Assembly: GCA_947650285.1 (NCBI GenBank)
Contig: CANTFL010000106.1
Coordinates: forward strand, 62,001 to 126,000
DNA: 64,000 nt
Source: Hyaloperonospora brassicae
Taxonomy: Eukaryota; Oomycota; Peronosporomycetes; Peronosporales; Peronosporaceae
Direction: 5' to 3'
In this document: in pieces, positions 11,764 to 25,279 of the stretch
Layout: every line of letters begins with the position of its first letter
Numbering within the stretch: position 1 is the stretch's first letter
Made by a program: the position numbers and the translations under genes
Notes under the pieces: generated by a model
What the model was told of the DNA's origin: nothing
The model's input: only the letters and a program-made list of their open reading frames with translations
Database searches by the model: none

Positions 11764-14551
11764 ATGTCTACGCCGCCGCCCGACAGACATCCGTCTTCCT
11801 TCGATCAGGTTGAAGTGCCTGCCGTTCTCAACCTCGGTAGGCTCCTTATCAAGCCGTATTCACTTCTTCCCAGCATCTGGGTGACGACCGCTGCATATTT
11901 TGATCGTCCAAAAGTGGACGGCATGATGACCGCTCTTTTCTATTGCTTAGTGGGCTACGAAGAATTCGAAAGGTGTTACAACTTCCTTGGAGAAGCTCTG
12001 AGAGAAAAAAGGCACCGCGGCGATCGACTGGAGCAAGAGATAAACACCTTCCGCGACGTCGAAATCCAGTTGCGCGGATATGTCCAGCAGCTTTCGATCG
12101 TCTATTAGCTCCTTTACAGCACGCCCAGAAGCGCGGTAAGCGCAGCAATGAATGCGCAGAGGTCCTGGGTAAGTAGGAGAATAAACTGGTAAGAATTCAC
12201 GAATTGGAAGAGGAGATCAAGCGTTTGAAGACATCATTGTCTGAAGCCACCCCGCTGACCCCGAAAAGGTACATCCTGACATGGACACTGTTCAAGCTTT
12301 TCTGAAGAATTGTTATCAGCAAGAGACTAACTCTTTCCGCTAGAAATCGAAGTCCCGGATGTCGCAACTCGAGTAAATTCGGGCTTTCCGGGATGCCTAG
12401 GCCAAGATATATTAGTCTGCTCTTGTTCGCGATCAGCAAAAGATTGGCGACCTTGAGAAACAGATTCCGCCGTTGACCGTGCTACGCGATTAACACCGCT
12501 CATAGATTGCCGATCGAGACCGCTATCTAGATTTTTGCGAACAGTGATCGTCGACCACCACTTGTAACGTGCGCGTCTTCAACGCTTGGTCCAACACCGG
12601 GAGACCGATCACAATCTCGCTGTCGCAGATCGCGACAAGCTATGTGCTCATTTCGACCTGCTAGCTTCTAGAGTTCAGCATGCTGTGGATTCACCCCAAG
12701 CGTCGTCGAACAGTAAACATCCCCTGAACGACAGCAGTTATGGTCTCCCATCCAAGCGTTATCGATCCACAGGCGCCTTATTTCCCCCGAATACGTCTTC
12801 TCCACTGACCCCAGCGTCGTTTTCAACGCAGATGACCCACTCGAAAACGTTTTCCGACTCCACGCAATCCGCTCCGATCATGCGATCGAACAATTAGACG
12901 CCGATAGATAAATAAAAGCCGGGGGTCAATATCTAGCAATCCGACAAGCGAGCGCCGCGGACAAAGTAGACAAAATCCACTCTACCTCTGCGATCATATC
13001 CCCCAATCCGATCAGCTCTGCCCCCTCGTTTAGCCAATTCGGTATCAGGGGATGAATTCGACCGATTGGAAGAGGCAGTGCAAACCGCCGGGACTCCCCG
13101 ATCCACTGCACCCGCGCCGACGGTACATCAAGCGCTATCTCCTTCTCCAAAACGACCGACCGAGCCAGTGCGGTTGGCTAAGTTTAAGCAGCCGGGTAAG
13201 CCGATACAATCGGCCAAGCCATCTCGGTCGGTTCCCTCCAGGCCTTCATCTATATTAACCCCGAAAGGATCCGCTAATTACCCGGATCCCTTATCGAAGA
13301 CGTTACCAGGATCGGCAAAGGATCAGGCAGATCCGAAAATTTTTGTTTTCTTTGTCCTCGACAAAAGGTAAATCATCTAGTTCCTTGGAGGATGCTAATC
13401 GCGCATCGCTTTCGGGATCACGATCTGTTTCCCGTCGACGCGCCTTATCCGCAGCTATTCCCACCAGTCTCAACCCACCTTCACCCTTGATCGTCATAGA
13501 AGAACCCGGCTCCAGATTGCGATCTTCTACTCCAGCTCCTTCGACGACTCTTAATTTTTCAAAGGTGTCTAAGGTCGATCGCATGGGCGAGCTGTCGAGC
13601 AACTCGTCTGGCAGCCTAAGCATGTCCAGTGAAGATCGCGAGGATGTGATTGATCTGTTGGCTCCCAGCCAATATGCCGCGTTGCCAGCCACTCGTGTAG
13701 CGCGCGATCACTGAATTCCTGGGTATTGCTCTCAGATTCCCAATCTCCTTTTAAAGTAGATCCCTGGTCGTCGCGTCGAATCCGTTATGTCAGAGTCGTT
13801 AAGGTGAAAGTAGATTTCTTGTTCAAGCATTTGTCGAAATCGAAGTCCCACCCGTTCCTCGCTTACAAGGTTCTGAAGTCGTCCACACTCCAAGCTGATC
13901 ACTGGGCCGCTTTGTTGGTTTCTTCGAAGAAAATCTCTTCAACTGTAGCCAGGAATCGTGGATAATTTTTGATTAAATGATGAAGCCAATCAGTTTAAAC
14001 GTTGCCGGGTAGTTTAAGGATTTAGCGAACACGCGCATTTGAAGATCGTCACTGACTGGCATTGTGGGATTCAAATATTATCAATCCCTATTCCAGTCGG
14101 CAGAGACAAGCGGATCCTGATTCGGCCATATTTTGCCAGCGCGTTGGCAACGCCGATCAATATCTGGGCCGCGATGAAAACCAGACCTCCGCTTTTATAT
14201 TAAAGGGATGATTGACAAGCATTGCGACTTGGACATTTTGTTGGAATCCATCTTTTGCATGTCCCTGCCGCATTAGAAACAACATTGCGGTACCATAATT
14301 TGAAATGCAATACGACCAAGATCCCGAACTTAATCACTACCTTGTCTCTGGATGATTCCACCGAGTCTTGGTGTAACTACTATCGGTCCGCGATCGCAGA
14401 AAATCCTGGGTCCTCGATCTGCCACATCTCCTATGAATTGTTTCATCGTGATTGCCCCAGAGTTGCCATTATGTCGAATAATTACAATCTTTCTGTTCTT
14501 TTAAGTTTCATTTGTCGTGTTAAAAATGCCTTCATTTTCTTTTATTATTGA
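11764..14551 (+). pseudogene. Additional ORF of element A, antisense to pol (degenerate)
   Basis: About 90 bp after LTR R1 a Met begins a 114-codon frame starting 'MSTPPPDRHPSSFDQVEVP' and holding 'LGEALREKRHRGDRLEQEIN', a probable coiled coil. The reading then passes through many stops and frame changes. It goes via a second coil-like part ('LEEEIKRLKTSLSEATPLTPK', near 12200), Ser/Pro-rich low-complexity stretches (12586-12894, 13066-13371, 13343-13711), and a basic segment 'VRVVKVKVDFLFKHLSKSK' (13780-13850). It ends in a block 'KGMIDKHCDLDILLE' (around 14205-14250) that also occurs in element B as 'RGIIDECCDLEFLL'. The match between A and B shows this is a real element-encoded ORF and not a shadow. 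It runs opposite to pol and converges on integrase. No known domain is recognised; function unknown. Confidence 0.6.
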
Positions 14552-15118
14552 TGCACGTTGATCAGATCACGCACAGTTTCCGATCCTCGAGATCAAAGTT
14601 CCATCGGTCTTGATCCCCGGCAAAAATGTATCGTCCGACTCACCATTGATCAGATCACGCACGGTTCCCAATCGCGCGCGATCCAGGTTCCACAGATCTC
14701 GATCACCTCCAATCAAACAATCTTCCGTCATTGACCCGCGCTACCGGGTCTGTATACCTTAGATCTATATAATCAAATTATAATTCTGCCTTTCCATCTT
14801 CTCGTACAACCTCCCTCTATCTGATCCGTCCATCTTCCTTTGCAAGCTTCTTGCAGTTCACCTCAATTCAATGGCCTAACCATCTATCACCCGCATCTCC
14901 CTCTTCGTGCGACTGCTTCATCTTAAGCCGATTCTTCTCCACGCGACCGCGGTCATATTTTTGTATCAACTCTCCACAGTTTAAGTATGCTTCGTTCACC
15001 CACGACGGATCACCATTTCATTTCTAATAGACATTGAACTGTCTACGCACCCTACCACAACGTGTCCTTCGTCCTAATCGCACATCCTTTATTCTCTTCA
15101 CTTTGAACTCGTCTTCTG

Positions 15119-16430
15119 CTAGATCGCACACTCGACTGTCCTCTGGTAACAGGGCTTTGTAAAATCTACTATCCCGCTCCGTTTACAATCGGTCGCTCCA
15201 TCGGTCGGTCCGAAAACACCCGAACAAGTTTTAGCTTCGATACATGCACCAGAGGGAATACTTGGTAGGGTGTACCTGCTATTTCCAACCTCGCATCGTG
15301 ATCCCTGCACTTTTCCATCACTCCAAACGGTCCGTGCCACATAAGCGCCACTTCGCGAGCGACCCCTCCTTTACTCTATCTAGAAATAGCCAGACCTGCG
15401 ATCCACTGCTAATACCTAGCAGGTCGCGATCCTGATTGTGCTGATCGGCGCGATCTTGGATTGCTTTCTTCAGTTGATTCTTTACCGCCTCTCTCGCCCG
15501 TTGATAAGGGCGTTGTACGCCAAACCGCCATCTTCGTGGATCACGGTCTCGCGATACGGTACGCCCTACTGGTAACGGGGCTTCCACCGTTGATCGAAGG
15601 TCCCAACCGTGGATCAAAAAAATGGGGTTTCACCGCAAATCCGATCGTGTGCGGTGCCGATCGCGTATGTCCATCGTGTGGCATATTCCTTCCAATCACT
15701 CTGGTTCTCGTCCGACACATACATCCTGATCTCTCTAGTGAACGTCCGAACATTGCCCTCTGCTGTGCCTTTTTCTAGTGGTCTATGGTAGCTCGTTGTT
15801 TCTGGCCCACGAACCGATAAATCGCACAAAATAAATAAGACATAAATACTGACTCGTGATCGTGACGGACTGCTCTACTCGCGCCTAATTTTTAAACGCA
15901 CATTCTTCATCATCCCCCGCGATTATTTGCGAGGTGTAAGACGCACTCGCCTTCGCAACCACATTTCAAGAGAACAGGCCGACCCAGATCAGCGGCTCCG
16001 GGTTCCCTTTGAACGATCGCGGCAAAGCAGGAATATGATCAATCACGATATTCGAAAGAAATGAAGTTGCTTGTATGTTACTCAGTAAAGAACTTTGATC
16101 GCAGGGGCGTCCTTTACCTGTTTTACAATACATAAACTCTCTCACATACTGTTGCACACTTCGATAATACCTCTCCAGTGAGATTTTGCCCTGGTCCTTT
16201 ATTAAGTTCGACCTATACCTGGGTGGCCGCCCTCCAAGCTGGTATGATAATGATGTAAAAATACTACTGCAATAGCTCCAGAATTACCAAACGGGCCAGC
16301 TCTGATCGATCTTTTAAATCTGTGGCTGTTATGGGACAAAAGAGTACCAACCCATCCTGATCGACCTCATAGTCCGGCGCAATCGAGGTATATAATTTTT
16401 CATCCGGTGGCGTATTCGTAGATGCGTCCC
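15119..16430 (-). pseudogene. Ty3/gypsy integrase remnant of element A
   Basis: Minus-strand pol 3' part with frameshifts. Reading down from 16430: a linker with 'QDGLVLFCP', an H-x-H region 'HYHTSLEGGH'-like but mutated, then 'VREFMYCKTGKGRP' (zinc-binding C-x2-C area, second Cys intact). Next is 'DHIPALPRSFKGN' and 'LIWVGLFS' (16157-15966), the start of the catalytic core with its first Asp. A gap follows, then 'RMYVSDENQSDWKEYATRW' (15740 region), 'ETPFFLIHGWDLRSTVEA' and the C-terminal 'SGSQVWLFLDRVKEG' plus 'MWHGPFGV' and 'LVHVSKLKLVR' (15617-15119). This C-terminal series is typical of gypsy integrases, which join element cDNA to host DNA. RT and RNase H are absent upstream of 16430, so element A is 5'-truncated in the pol sense. 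Confidence 0.8.
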
Positions 16431-16764
16431 TAGTCAGATAGATAAAAAAGTAGATATCGAACTCTTTTTATCTTGCCATTGACATCAAATAAGATTCTGT
16501 TAGACGAGATACGGTCCTGTTGCGTTCGATTTACACTTTCAATTTTACACGATTTATTAATCACACCAAAATAATTGAGCCACGAGGTCGCCATTCCAAT
16601 CTTAATTACTCGATCGCATATAGCTACAAAGAATTGCAATCATGTATAAGGTTCATTATTTACCAAATGAAAGAAATAAGGTCCGAATCATATTGATGTA
16701 CGCAAACGAACCACTATGTCCGGCGTTGTTAGCCACTTTCCGACGATGTGAAATTGAATCGCTC

Positions 16765-16850
16765 CAGCGAAGGTATCATCCCTGCGCGGGTATCGATCCG
16801 CGTCCTCCCACTCCTGGTTTCAGTACTATACCAAACGTCCCCACGAGTCG
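16765..16850 (-). repeat. tRNA-like / SINE-like pol III promoter remnant
   Basis: On the minus strand a near A-box (TGGTATAGTAC) is followed about 30 nt later by a B-box-like GGATCGATACC inside a small stem (CGCGG...CCGCG), as in tRNAs and tRNA-derived SINEs. The acceptor stem does not pair, so this is not a functional tRNA. Length and 3' tail of a possible SINE could not be defined. Confidence 0.3.
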
Positions 16851-16866
16851 TTTAACTATGTACTAA

Positions 16867-19800
16867 ATGAATAAAGCAGTGTTCGTTGGTTTAATTAAAC
16901 GCATTAACTGGACGAGATTTTTCAGTTCAAATCTAAGAGGTTATTTTTAGTAATTATTGATTATATAGTGAAATAAGTGTAATTTCCTATATTTATAAGC
17001 AATGTATAATGTACAAGAATGAAACCGAGCTAATAATCTGTACTAGACACTAGCCAATATATACCCATTCGAAGGGGTTAGCCTATTAAGGGCGATGTTT
17101 AATATTTCAAGTTGCTTTACCAATTAAATTCGAAATGAGGGTAGGCGAGTGGAGTATTATACTTCTACAGATTTTTTTTCACGTTTACGACCACATAAAA
17201 AGTGAGCCATATTCCGTGTATTTTAAATATTTTGGACTGGAGTGCGTGGGAGCTAGCTTGCTGAAATTCAAAACAACATTAAAGCCAGAGTCCACACATT
17301 CTATATGCAAAATCGAGAGTGTCATATTTTTTTTAAGTAGCGATGAATATCCAAGTCAAAGTAAAAATTATAATGACACTGTAAGCAGTTGTTTAACGAT
17401 ACCACTATAGCCATATATGATACTTGTGTTACTCTTTTGGCTCGTACTCTTTGAATTTCATTTTCTTTACTCCTCCTCGACGACATGGTTTCGACTGCAA
17501 ACTTGACCTTGATTCCATCATCGTCGCAATTTATCCCTAAAATATATTACCGATGACTTGGCGCAACTTATTCTAGATCAAAGCAGGCAAAGGCTTTGCG
17601 GATACATCAGCATGAATATTTAAAGTATGTCGATATTTGAATTTATTATTCGACGCTTAATGAATTCACTGGCACACTCGATGCGCCCACCAATACGCTG
17701 GTCTGTACGATAAACTACTCTTTATATCAATTTATAAAGGTAAGCAGGAACTAGAACAATTACGGGCTTGCAATAATGCTAGAGGCCTACAAATTGCACG
17801 AACACATTCAATATGAGCACATTATACCCTAAGAACCCCTAGTGTATTTAAGGTATTCATTAGCAAGCCATAAGAAGCTTTTCATTCAACTAATAATGTG
17901 TGTATACTGTTCGAATTGCTAGATTCATAATTTTTAATGGGGTAGAATATATGTGCTTAGGAAATTGCTATCACGGTCGTTGCGTCAGTGGGCAAATTTT
18001 GTGTCTAACTGCGTAGGGATCTGACAATCGATGGGATGCAGTTTATTAAATGTATTTATAAACGGTTCTGCTTATATAATAACATTTATGAATTAAAAAT
18101 TCTACGTTAGTATGAAAACATGTTGGAAATGTATACGACTAGTTTACGCCATCTTAAGTAAATGATTTCTATACGCAACGGTTTCACCCAATCGAATGCG
18201 GGCTAAACATTATACAAAGTCGACGGCTATGTCTAAAGTTTGTCTTAATGGATGTGGATGCATAGGTTTTGACAACATCGGTCCGAAGAACTCCAATAAG
18301 ACGTAAATCAAGCCCAATCAAGGTTGATCGCAAAGAACAGATTACCTGTTCATGCTAACCTTGTTACATTCCTGGATAAAAAATTTGAATCAAAAATAAA
18401 ATTTGTCAATACATAGAAAATATAATGAGTCTCGTGTCTTGAAGAAGCGTGATGAGTAAATACCTAATTGAATTGATATATATGGTAGCTCACAAGCTAG
18501 CAGCGTGTGCGAATTATCTGGCCATGGATGATGTGTTACGTTACGTATATACCGATTGAATCGATGATTGTGGTATCAGCAGACGATTAGTCAAGAAATC
18601 CGCCATGACATTAAAATGTTATTTGCGCTAATATGCTTTAAATCAACCTGATGTCATGTCAATATTGTGTTGAATTGGTCACGATTATAATTACACCTAC
18701 AAAATGTTTGATATTACGGCGCTGACGCAGAATGGCTTCGATATGTAAAATTGGAACATTCAATGCGTTCCATTTCGAATGCGGGATATGACAATGGAAG
18801 CCCGAGCTTGATTAGAACATTTTGTAACCTTCAATATGATGGTAAGAACGTTGATAATGTTGCTTGGTGATGCAAGAATAATAGCAAATTGTCGTGGTTT
18901 CGCCTTTCGTTAAAACAAATACGGTGGACCATCTTAAACGTTCATGGCGGGTAAGCAGAAGTAACAAGGGATAGAGCGTCCAATGATATTATATTTGCAA
19001 CCTCTATAGAACTTTACCTCATATGTGACAATGGAGATTGGGTCCTGAGCCGTCTTATTTATCATTAGGACAAATACGGCCTGATTTAATTGCCTCATAT
19101 GTACACGATGTAGTAATAAACAAGGGACAGATAGGTGTATACGCGAGCCAAACCTTTTCATGCTTTAGGTTGGTGGTGTCGCGTGTTTCTACATTAATTT
19201 ATTTAACGTTTTCGAAGACCGTCGAAATAAATGATACATGATGGATGTCGTCAACAGTTAATTAGTTATTACCATTTTGATCAAGATGTGCACGATATAT
19301 TTAGGCAAATTTTTGAAACATTTGCCATTTTTTAAGGCAGTCGGATTATCGTTTGCATGTCTTAATGATTATGTGAGATAAAACACATTATAAACAGTTT
19401 TTACAAAACGATAGATGTGTATAATTTACGAAATGGAGCCAGATTATTGAAGCGCAAGAAACAGCAAAACGGACGTACCTGTATATTATTATTCGTGCAC
19501 GTAATAATATTTGCAGGTAGTGGAATGCCAAAGTCTGGAGCGTCGCGGAAAAAATGCCATGTGCATATAGAAAAGGAACCAACAGGTACATATCTTGAAC
19601 AATCATCATCTTTGAAGGGGCCAACATAGCGATCCCCGTTATTCAGTAAATATGTTACTTATAACACCATGTACGGATTAAATAGATTCCGTACATAATA
19701 ATAGGAATGAAATCAGTTAGATATTTCATGGCGCTGGTAAAGAATGTATAGTATATTGTGTTTACTCAACGGATGACACAATTCTGCTCCTTACAAAATT

Positions 19801-22259
19801 ATGAATATGTTGTGTGATATTGGTACAGACACAAAACAAGTAAGGATTTAATTTTTGCAAGAGAAAACATGGCGTGGTAGAACCTGATACCGTCTGAGAC
19901 GAAGACCATGAAGTTGATGTGTTTTGATATGATACCAAAAGTTGTGGAAAAGGACAGGCGTCATATACGCATCCGTAATCCTTCAAAAACTTTTGATAAA
20001 TGTAAAACGATGTTTGTGATAAGCCGGTAAATACATATAAATGTTAAAAAGACGTATGAGGAACTAAGGGTCAAGCCATCGATGATAGCGTTATAATGCT
20101 GTCAAAATTGCTAAACGAAAACAGACTTAAATTAAGCTTAGTATAGCATTTACATGAAATGGTGGAGAAGCAATTTGGACAGTCTTTCGGGTTCATATCA
20201 CGAAACTTGAGGGATTTAAAATGCTTCAAAATGTGGTGAGCTTGATAAGAAGTGATATTCAGAGACGAAGCGCGATGCAGAAGACGGATAATGGGCTAAA
20301 ATAGGTAAGGCTAATCGCAGAAGAATAAACATGTATTTAAAGTAAGTACTAAAATTTATTTTTGCGTATGAAATAAGCAGGTCTAGATGCGAATGCGTGA
20401 TACTCTGGTTTAATCATAGAAGAATTTCACATAATGCGACGATGATGTAAAAACCTTTGTAAATGCGTTAAAGGAAGAGAGCATAGCACCTGAATGGTGT
20501 CGCTAGTATTGTAGGTGGAAGTATGAATAGTAACAACCTTTCAGCTTTACTAAAATACTGGTTTAATAATTTATAAACTCTACAAAGAATTAAATTGTCA
20601 GAGAAATTATATATCACACTGCTACCGTAAATTAGTGAAGTTGCTTTTTACCACACACTTTTCGCTATCCACCCCTCAAACTTCATCTAAAATAGTGGGA
20701 TTGCTACTTTTATCATTAATAATGAAAACGCTAATGCTGATCTCGCTCGCTTTATACAGGACCTTTCTAATTTATTACACAAACTTCGACGTTTTACGCA
20801 CAATATACATGATTATGGACCTATTGCTTCACAATGGTAATTGTTGCAGCCCATTTACAATAGTAATGTGTATAGCACCCCTAAACTTATCACAGAAACA
20901 ATAAAGCGGATCAAGGAAACAATTTTTAGAAGAAACTCATTTAAAAAGCGAGTTGGCCTCTATCATCTAGATATGCTAGTGGCAGCGGATAGCTGAAATC
21001 AATCTATACTATATGGCCGCGGGCTTCTTATTGGATCTCTTAGGCACCAACTGCTGGAAGTCAATCGCATCGTCTTACACAGCGGGGAATCAACGCACTT
21101 TAAAACGTTGGCATTAATTAATCTCAAGCCTGGGCGTAATATCGATTGCTGCGGAGAAGCAAGACACAACAGAAAAAGATGTCGATACTCGTTTTTAAGT
21201 CGCGCAGTGACTCTATTAGTAAATTTAAATCTTATTGGTACTAATGCCAATTCAAGGCCTTTAAAGGTATCATTATTTTGAAAAAAGCGGTACCTGGACA
21301 TAAATGCGCTTGCGGAGGGTCTCACAGTATTTAGAAAGAAGACATAAGATTTTTTTTGATGTCTGTTATGGCACCATATATTGTTTCCACGTGAAAATTG
21401 CGCTTTTTTCCAAAATGTTATTGCTAATTTGCGTTTAGCCAGATCCAGTGTAGATAAATATGCTGGGTTTTGAGAATGTAGGATAAGTAATGATCAAAGA
21501 AAGTGAGGGATTCAAACAAGTACCTAAATCTAACTGACATTATTTTTCCATCAACGTTTGCCAGATACAATTGTCTACTTGTAAAGGACTTGCAACAATG
21601 CATTAGTCATTGCAAATTACGTGGATGACACGAATATTAAAGAATTATTATAAGCTCGGTTTTAACCACTTTCCGAGACGGCGATTTCTGATTAATATTA
21701 GATTATGGATGCGTGTATGAGGTTGTGTGCATGAAAACCCAATGTGTTCCTTTAGGTGGTACACTTTCGAAAAAAATTAAATAAGTATTGGTGTGCATAA
21801 AGAAAGTAATCCTAATTTAGACGCAAACCGTTAAAAGGTGAGAATAGGAGAGGGTTTTACTGACTTATATTCTAATTGCTAACCTTTTTACTGATGGAGA
21901 TGGTGTCGTGACCGATAAGATTTATCATTTAATTATAAAGGTTCTAGTAAAAAATTTACGTAACATAAGGCCTGTCCTTACTCAAAGAAATCACTAGCAG
22001 TGAAGAAAGTTTATCGGTCGACGTTGGAATGCTATTACAAATGCTTCTATATTGACAGGTATTGTTTATAACGTAAACACGTGGCATTTTATAAGACCGT
22101 ATGGATTATAATATGGTCAGACCTCAAGTGAATGGGTAGTGTGATGCTGTAATGAAGCGCGATCAGATAAATGATGACCTAGTTGCTGACGAAGGGTAAA
22201 AAAGCCAAAAACCAGGCCAAGAACCTATTGAGAAATATGGCCCCGGGGGGAAAAGGCGG
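16867..22259. other. No gene recognised, AT-rich spacer
   Basis: Over 5 kb of AT-rich sequence with short open frames (up to 108 codons, e.g. 20999-21325 on the minus strand) and no motif I can attach to a family. There is no LTR, tandem array or tRNA that I can see. Probably old, unrecognisable repeat remains or intergenic DNA. Confidence 0.5.
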
Positions 22260-23474
22260 AGAAAATCCAACGGGAACGAAAATTCCTTGTGATCCCAACT
22301 CTCCACTGGCGTCTGGACGACCGACATACGGAGGGGGTATCCCGATTCCGTGCTTTGTGTTTTCTTGCTCACATTGTGTACCCGTCAGTGGGGCGGTTTG
22401 CGCTCTTCTTGGTGGACTTGAGCTGAAGCTGGACTTGACCGTTTAGGGATAGGGGTTGATCGGGTAAAAATTCTTCACCCGGTCAAAAATAAGGGCTGAT
22501 TGAGTGGAAATTATTCACTCGATCGCACGTACACTTGGGCGCTCTCCCAGAGTCGCCTGTATCCAAAAGTGATGCTTGATCCTTCTGACCACTTGAGCCG
22601 TCTCGCGATCTTTAATCAGAACCGTAAGGTTCCCTGCGTCCGATCGCAGGGGGTGAGAACTGATGTTCCGCCTGGCCAAACAATCCAAAGGCAAAGTATG
22701 TGTAGACTCAGGTCACTCTCTTTTCGACGCAAGGCTAAAGATCGTAACCGGGAGAAATCGACGCGTCTCTTTCGTTGCAAATTCAATTCTGTTTGATGTC
22801 AACAAACTAAATCCAAATCCTATAACTATGCTTATCTGTTTGCTAATCTTTGATGCGTATCGCCTGTATACGTCATTTACCTCTTGCAATATGTGGTCTA
22901 CGGCATACATTCCGTAGTGGATCGCGGGGTAGTGGATCGCAGTGCAGTTGATTGCGAGGTAGTGGATCGCGGTGCAGTAGGAGAGGTAGTGGATCGCAAA
23001 GTATTCGATCGCTGAATGTGTTCCGTTACGTGTCCACACCAATTATGTATCGACATAATCAAGCATTACCCATTCAGGATAAATGGTGATTAAACTCTCG
23101 AGTCTTTGATCAGGCATCTCCCTTCGAATCACCGTCACTTCTGAAACTTCGCATCCTTGATGACCTTGACGATTAAATCCTCTAGCCTGCTTTCATGTTT
23201 AACTCATCATCCATTGGTCGCTATCAATCCTTTATTCCAATGTTTTCATACCTCTCAAGCGATACAGTACCTGCAGCTTGGTGATCTAAACCCTTCATCG
23301 TGGTTCGTGATCGGTCAGTCGTACAACCTTGACGATTTTCCTACTTGGCCGTTAGGCAGATCAATACGCACAACTTCAACAGTCTATTTCTGTCATTCAG
23401 TTGTGTGATCCCATCATTCGTACCAACGGGCCCAACTCCGATCGCAATCTATTAGACAAAGTCGTTTCGCACTA
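22260..23474 (+). repeat. LTR R2 (3' LTR of element B in pol sense)
   Basis: The match to R4 starts at 22281 (AATTCCTTGTGATCCC aligned to 34666), and by extrapolation the LTR begins near 22260. It continues without interruption past the point where R4 is cut: the stretch 22792-22826 matches the palindrome loop and then goes on into sequence absent there. It carries the family box CCACTTGAGCCGTCTCGCGA (22590-22609) and 'GCGTCCGATCGCAGG', and ends near AGTCGTTTCGCACTA (about 23474), a mutated form of the GTCGCTTCACCACA end. R2 shows what an uninterrupted copy of the R4/R5 subfamily looks like. Confidence 0.7.
22912..23010 (+). repeat. Imperfect GTAGTGGATCGC tandem units inside LTR R2
   Basis: GTAGTGGATCGC recurs at least four times at variable spacing of about 16-30 bp between 22914 and 23000, with a fifth decayed unit ('TATTCGATCGC'). 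It sits where R1, R3 and R6 carry their own GATC-rich arrays, so it is the corresponding part of the LTR, perhaps an enhancer-like U3/R array. It is unique to this copy in the window. Confidence 0.6.
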
Positions 23475-23588
23475 AGTGCAGGTTGCACGATCGACACTTA
23501 CATCATTCTCTATATGCGCTTCGCCACTATCTTCCCTTGCACCGGTAATCGACATACAGTGTCTATTTATTGAGCACCCACAACGGCC

Positions 23589-24805
23589 ATGAATACTGCG
23601 TCATCCGCACCTTCTAGTCGGAGGCTGAAAACCTGAGCCCGCCTTTCTCTCCACTGCCACTTTCGACTGGAGGAAGAAATGACGTATTCTCTTCGTCTCG
23701 GGTGGGCGCTGCATCCTTGTTGGATCTCGATACTTTGTTGCGGCACCGTGGGTCGTCTAGAAATGCTCCGCCTTCTTACGGATCCACACCTGCTCCAATG
23801 AGAGATGAGCCCCTAATTCCAAAATTTTGATCTATCCCACCTTTAAGTAAATCCGCACCGCCTACGAAGCGTCCAGTCTTGAACCTAAAGATGTATGGCG
23901 AAGCGTCAATGGACTTCGACGGATCGGTCTTCGTGACCAGCGACGCGCGGCATGCCGAGAATACTCTGGTTCCGCCAGATGAGTACGACCGTTTGGCCCC
24001 GACCCGGAATACTCGCGCTGTATGGTTTCCCCGATAATGCTATCGTGTACTTTAGTCCTACCGACACGTACACCCGTGGTCGGCCTTTCGTGTCAGCTTG
24101 ACCTGCGTGTCAGAGCTGGACGAAAATACCACTTTAAAACCATCTGATGCGGCCATAAGGGTACATCTTTCCATCACCCACAACTGCTCGATTAAACGCT
24201 CACCCGCTTAAATCCGAGTGCATTCCACGGCTGGTTTTTTCACACAAAATGTTGGCACTATATTATTATAAGCCTTGGAACCACTATCCGAGCCGAATCA
24301 CACCGGTCTATTATCACGCCACTGGTTGGCTCGCAGAGTTGGCGGCCACGTATCGCGACTTCGAAACCCGGAATCGGCAGGGTCTGTGGGAAGCGAACCA
24401 CGCCGTATATCTGCCGATCGAGCAGCGCGATTGAGATCCAAAGCTAGCCTAACTTTACCAGCAGCGCAAACATCGTCGATAGCGACCCGGACCATGAAAG
24501 AAAAGGTGTTGCATTTCATTTTTCGGGGAATTATCGACGAATGCTGTGACCTGGAATTTCTTCTACCTCCTTTCTTCATTGATCTATCGTCGCTGGTTGA
24601 TATGCGTCCATGGTACCCGAGTTTTAGTGAACTACAAAAGAACCTACCCAAACTAGTGTCAGACCTGACGCATCTGGATTCATACAACTTTAGAGCAAAC
24701 ATGTTGAATATTACATTGATGATTATGCCGGGTTATCGATCGTCCGCCTGTCCGGTAAGCTTTTTACGAAAAAATCATGGAAATTTAAAAAATAGCTTCC
24801 TTTAA
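23589..24805 (+). pseudogene. Additional ORF of element B, antisense to pol (degenerate)
   Basis: Begins about 115 bp after LTR R2, the same offset as in element A, with ATG at 23589, but stops soon. Ser/Pro/Asp-rich pieces follow in shifting frames ('LNLKMYGEASMDFDGSV' near 23880-23930). The best preserved part is the 176-codon frame 24275-24805. It contains an Arg-rich linker, then 'FRGIIDECCDLEFLLPPFF', 'YPSFSELQKNLPKLVSDL' and 'RANMLNITLMIMPGYR'. The 'IID..CDL..LL' block is the one shared with element A. I do not recognise a domain. It converges on the integrase coding end at about 25280. Confidence 0.55.
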
Positions 24806-25279
24806 TCGTTTCATACATCTCTATCTTTAACTATCTCGTTGATCGTCGCAATTTTTTTTTCAATTGCCTATTTTTTTAGTCACTCACTGCGATCGTATTT
24901 TATCAGCCAAAATCCCTCACACCACACCCCTCCCAGTTCTCACTCTGCAACCTTCTTGCAGGCCAATCCCAAGTCGACCCATCCGCTATTCATCCACGGC
25001 TGATTCATGTGATTGCATCACTGCGATTTGGTTCTTTCTGACCCGATCGCGATCGAACTCTTGCAGCAAGGCTCCACAGCTCAAGTCGACCTCATCTTCC
25101 CATGTCGAATCGCTCGTTTACTTCCATTGGACCAGATACTAGCATTGAACTCGTTCGAAATTTGTCCGTCTGCCGGATCGCTTACCGATTATTATCTTAA
25201 CTTCACATTCATATTTATCTGATGTGCGTTCCCAGCCATATTCCGGCAGCATGAATTTGTCAAAATCGGAGCTATCCGC

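Noticed and set aside
13303..13692. 129-codon minus-strand open frame in element A
   Set aside because: Shadow of the Ser/Arg-rich additional ORF (13343-13711, plus); no motif of its own.
15541..15829. Several overlapping open frames on both strands
   Set aside because: Only the minus-strand frames carry integrase motifs; the plus-strand ones are shadows.
22912..23010. CRISPR-like repeat array
   Set aside because: Units are short, imperfect and irregularly spaced inside an LTR of a eukaryotic element.
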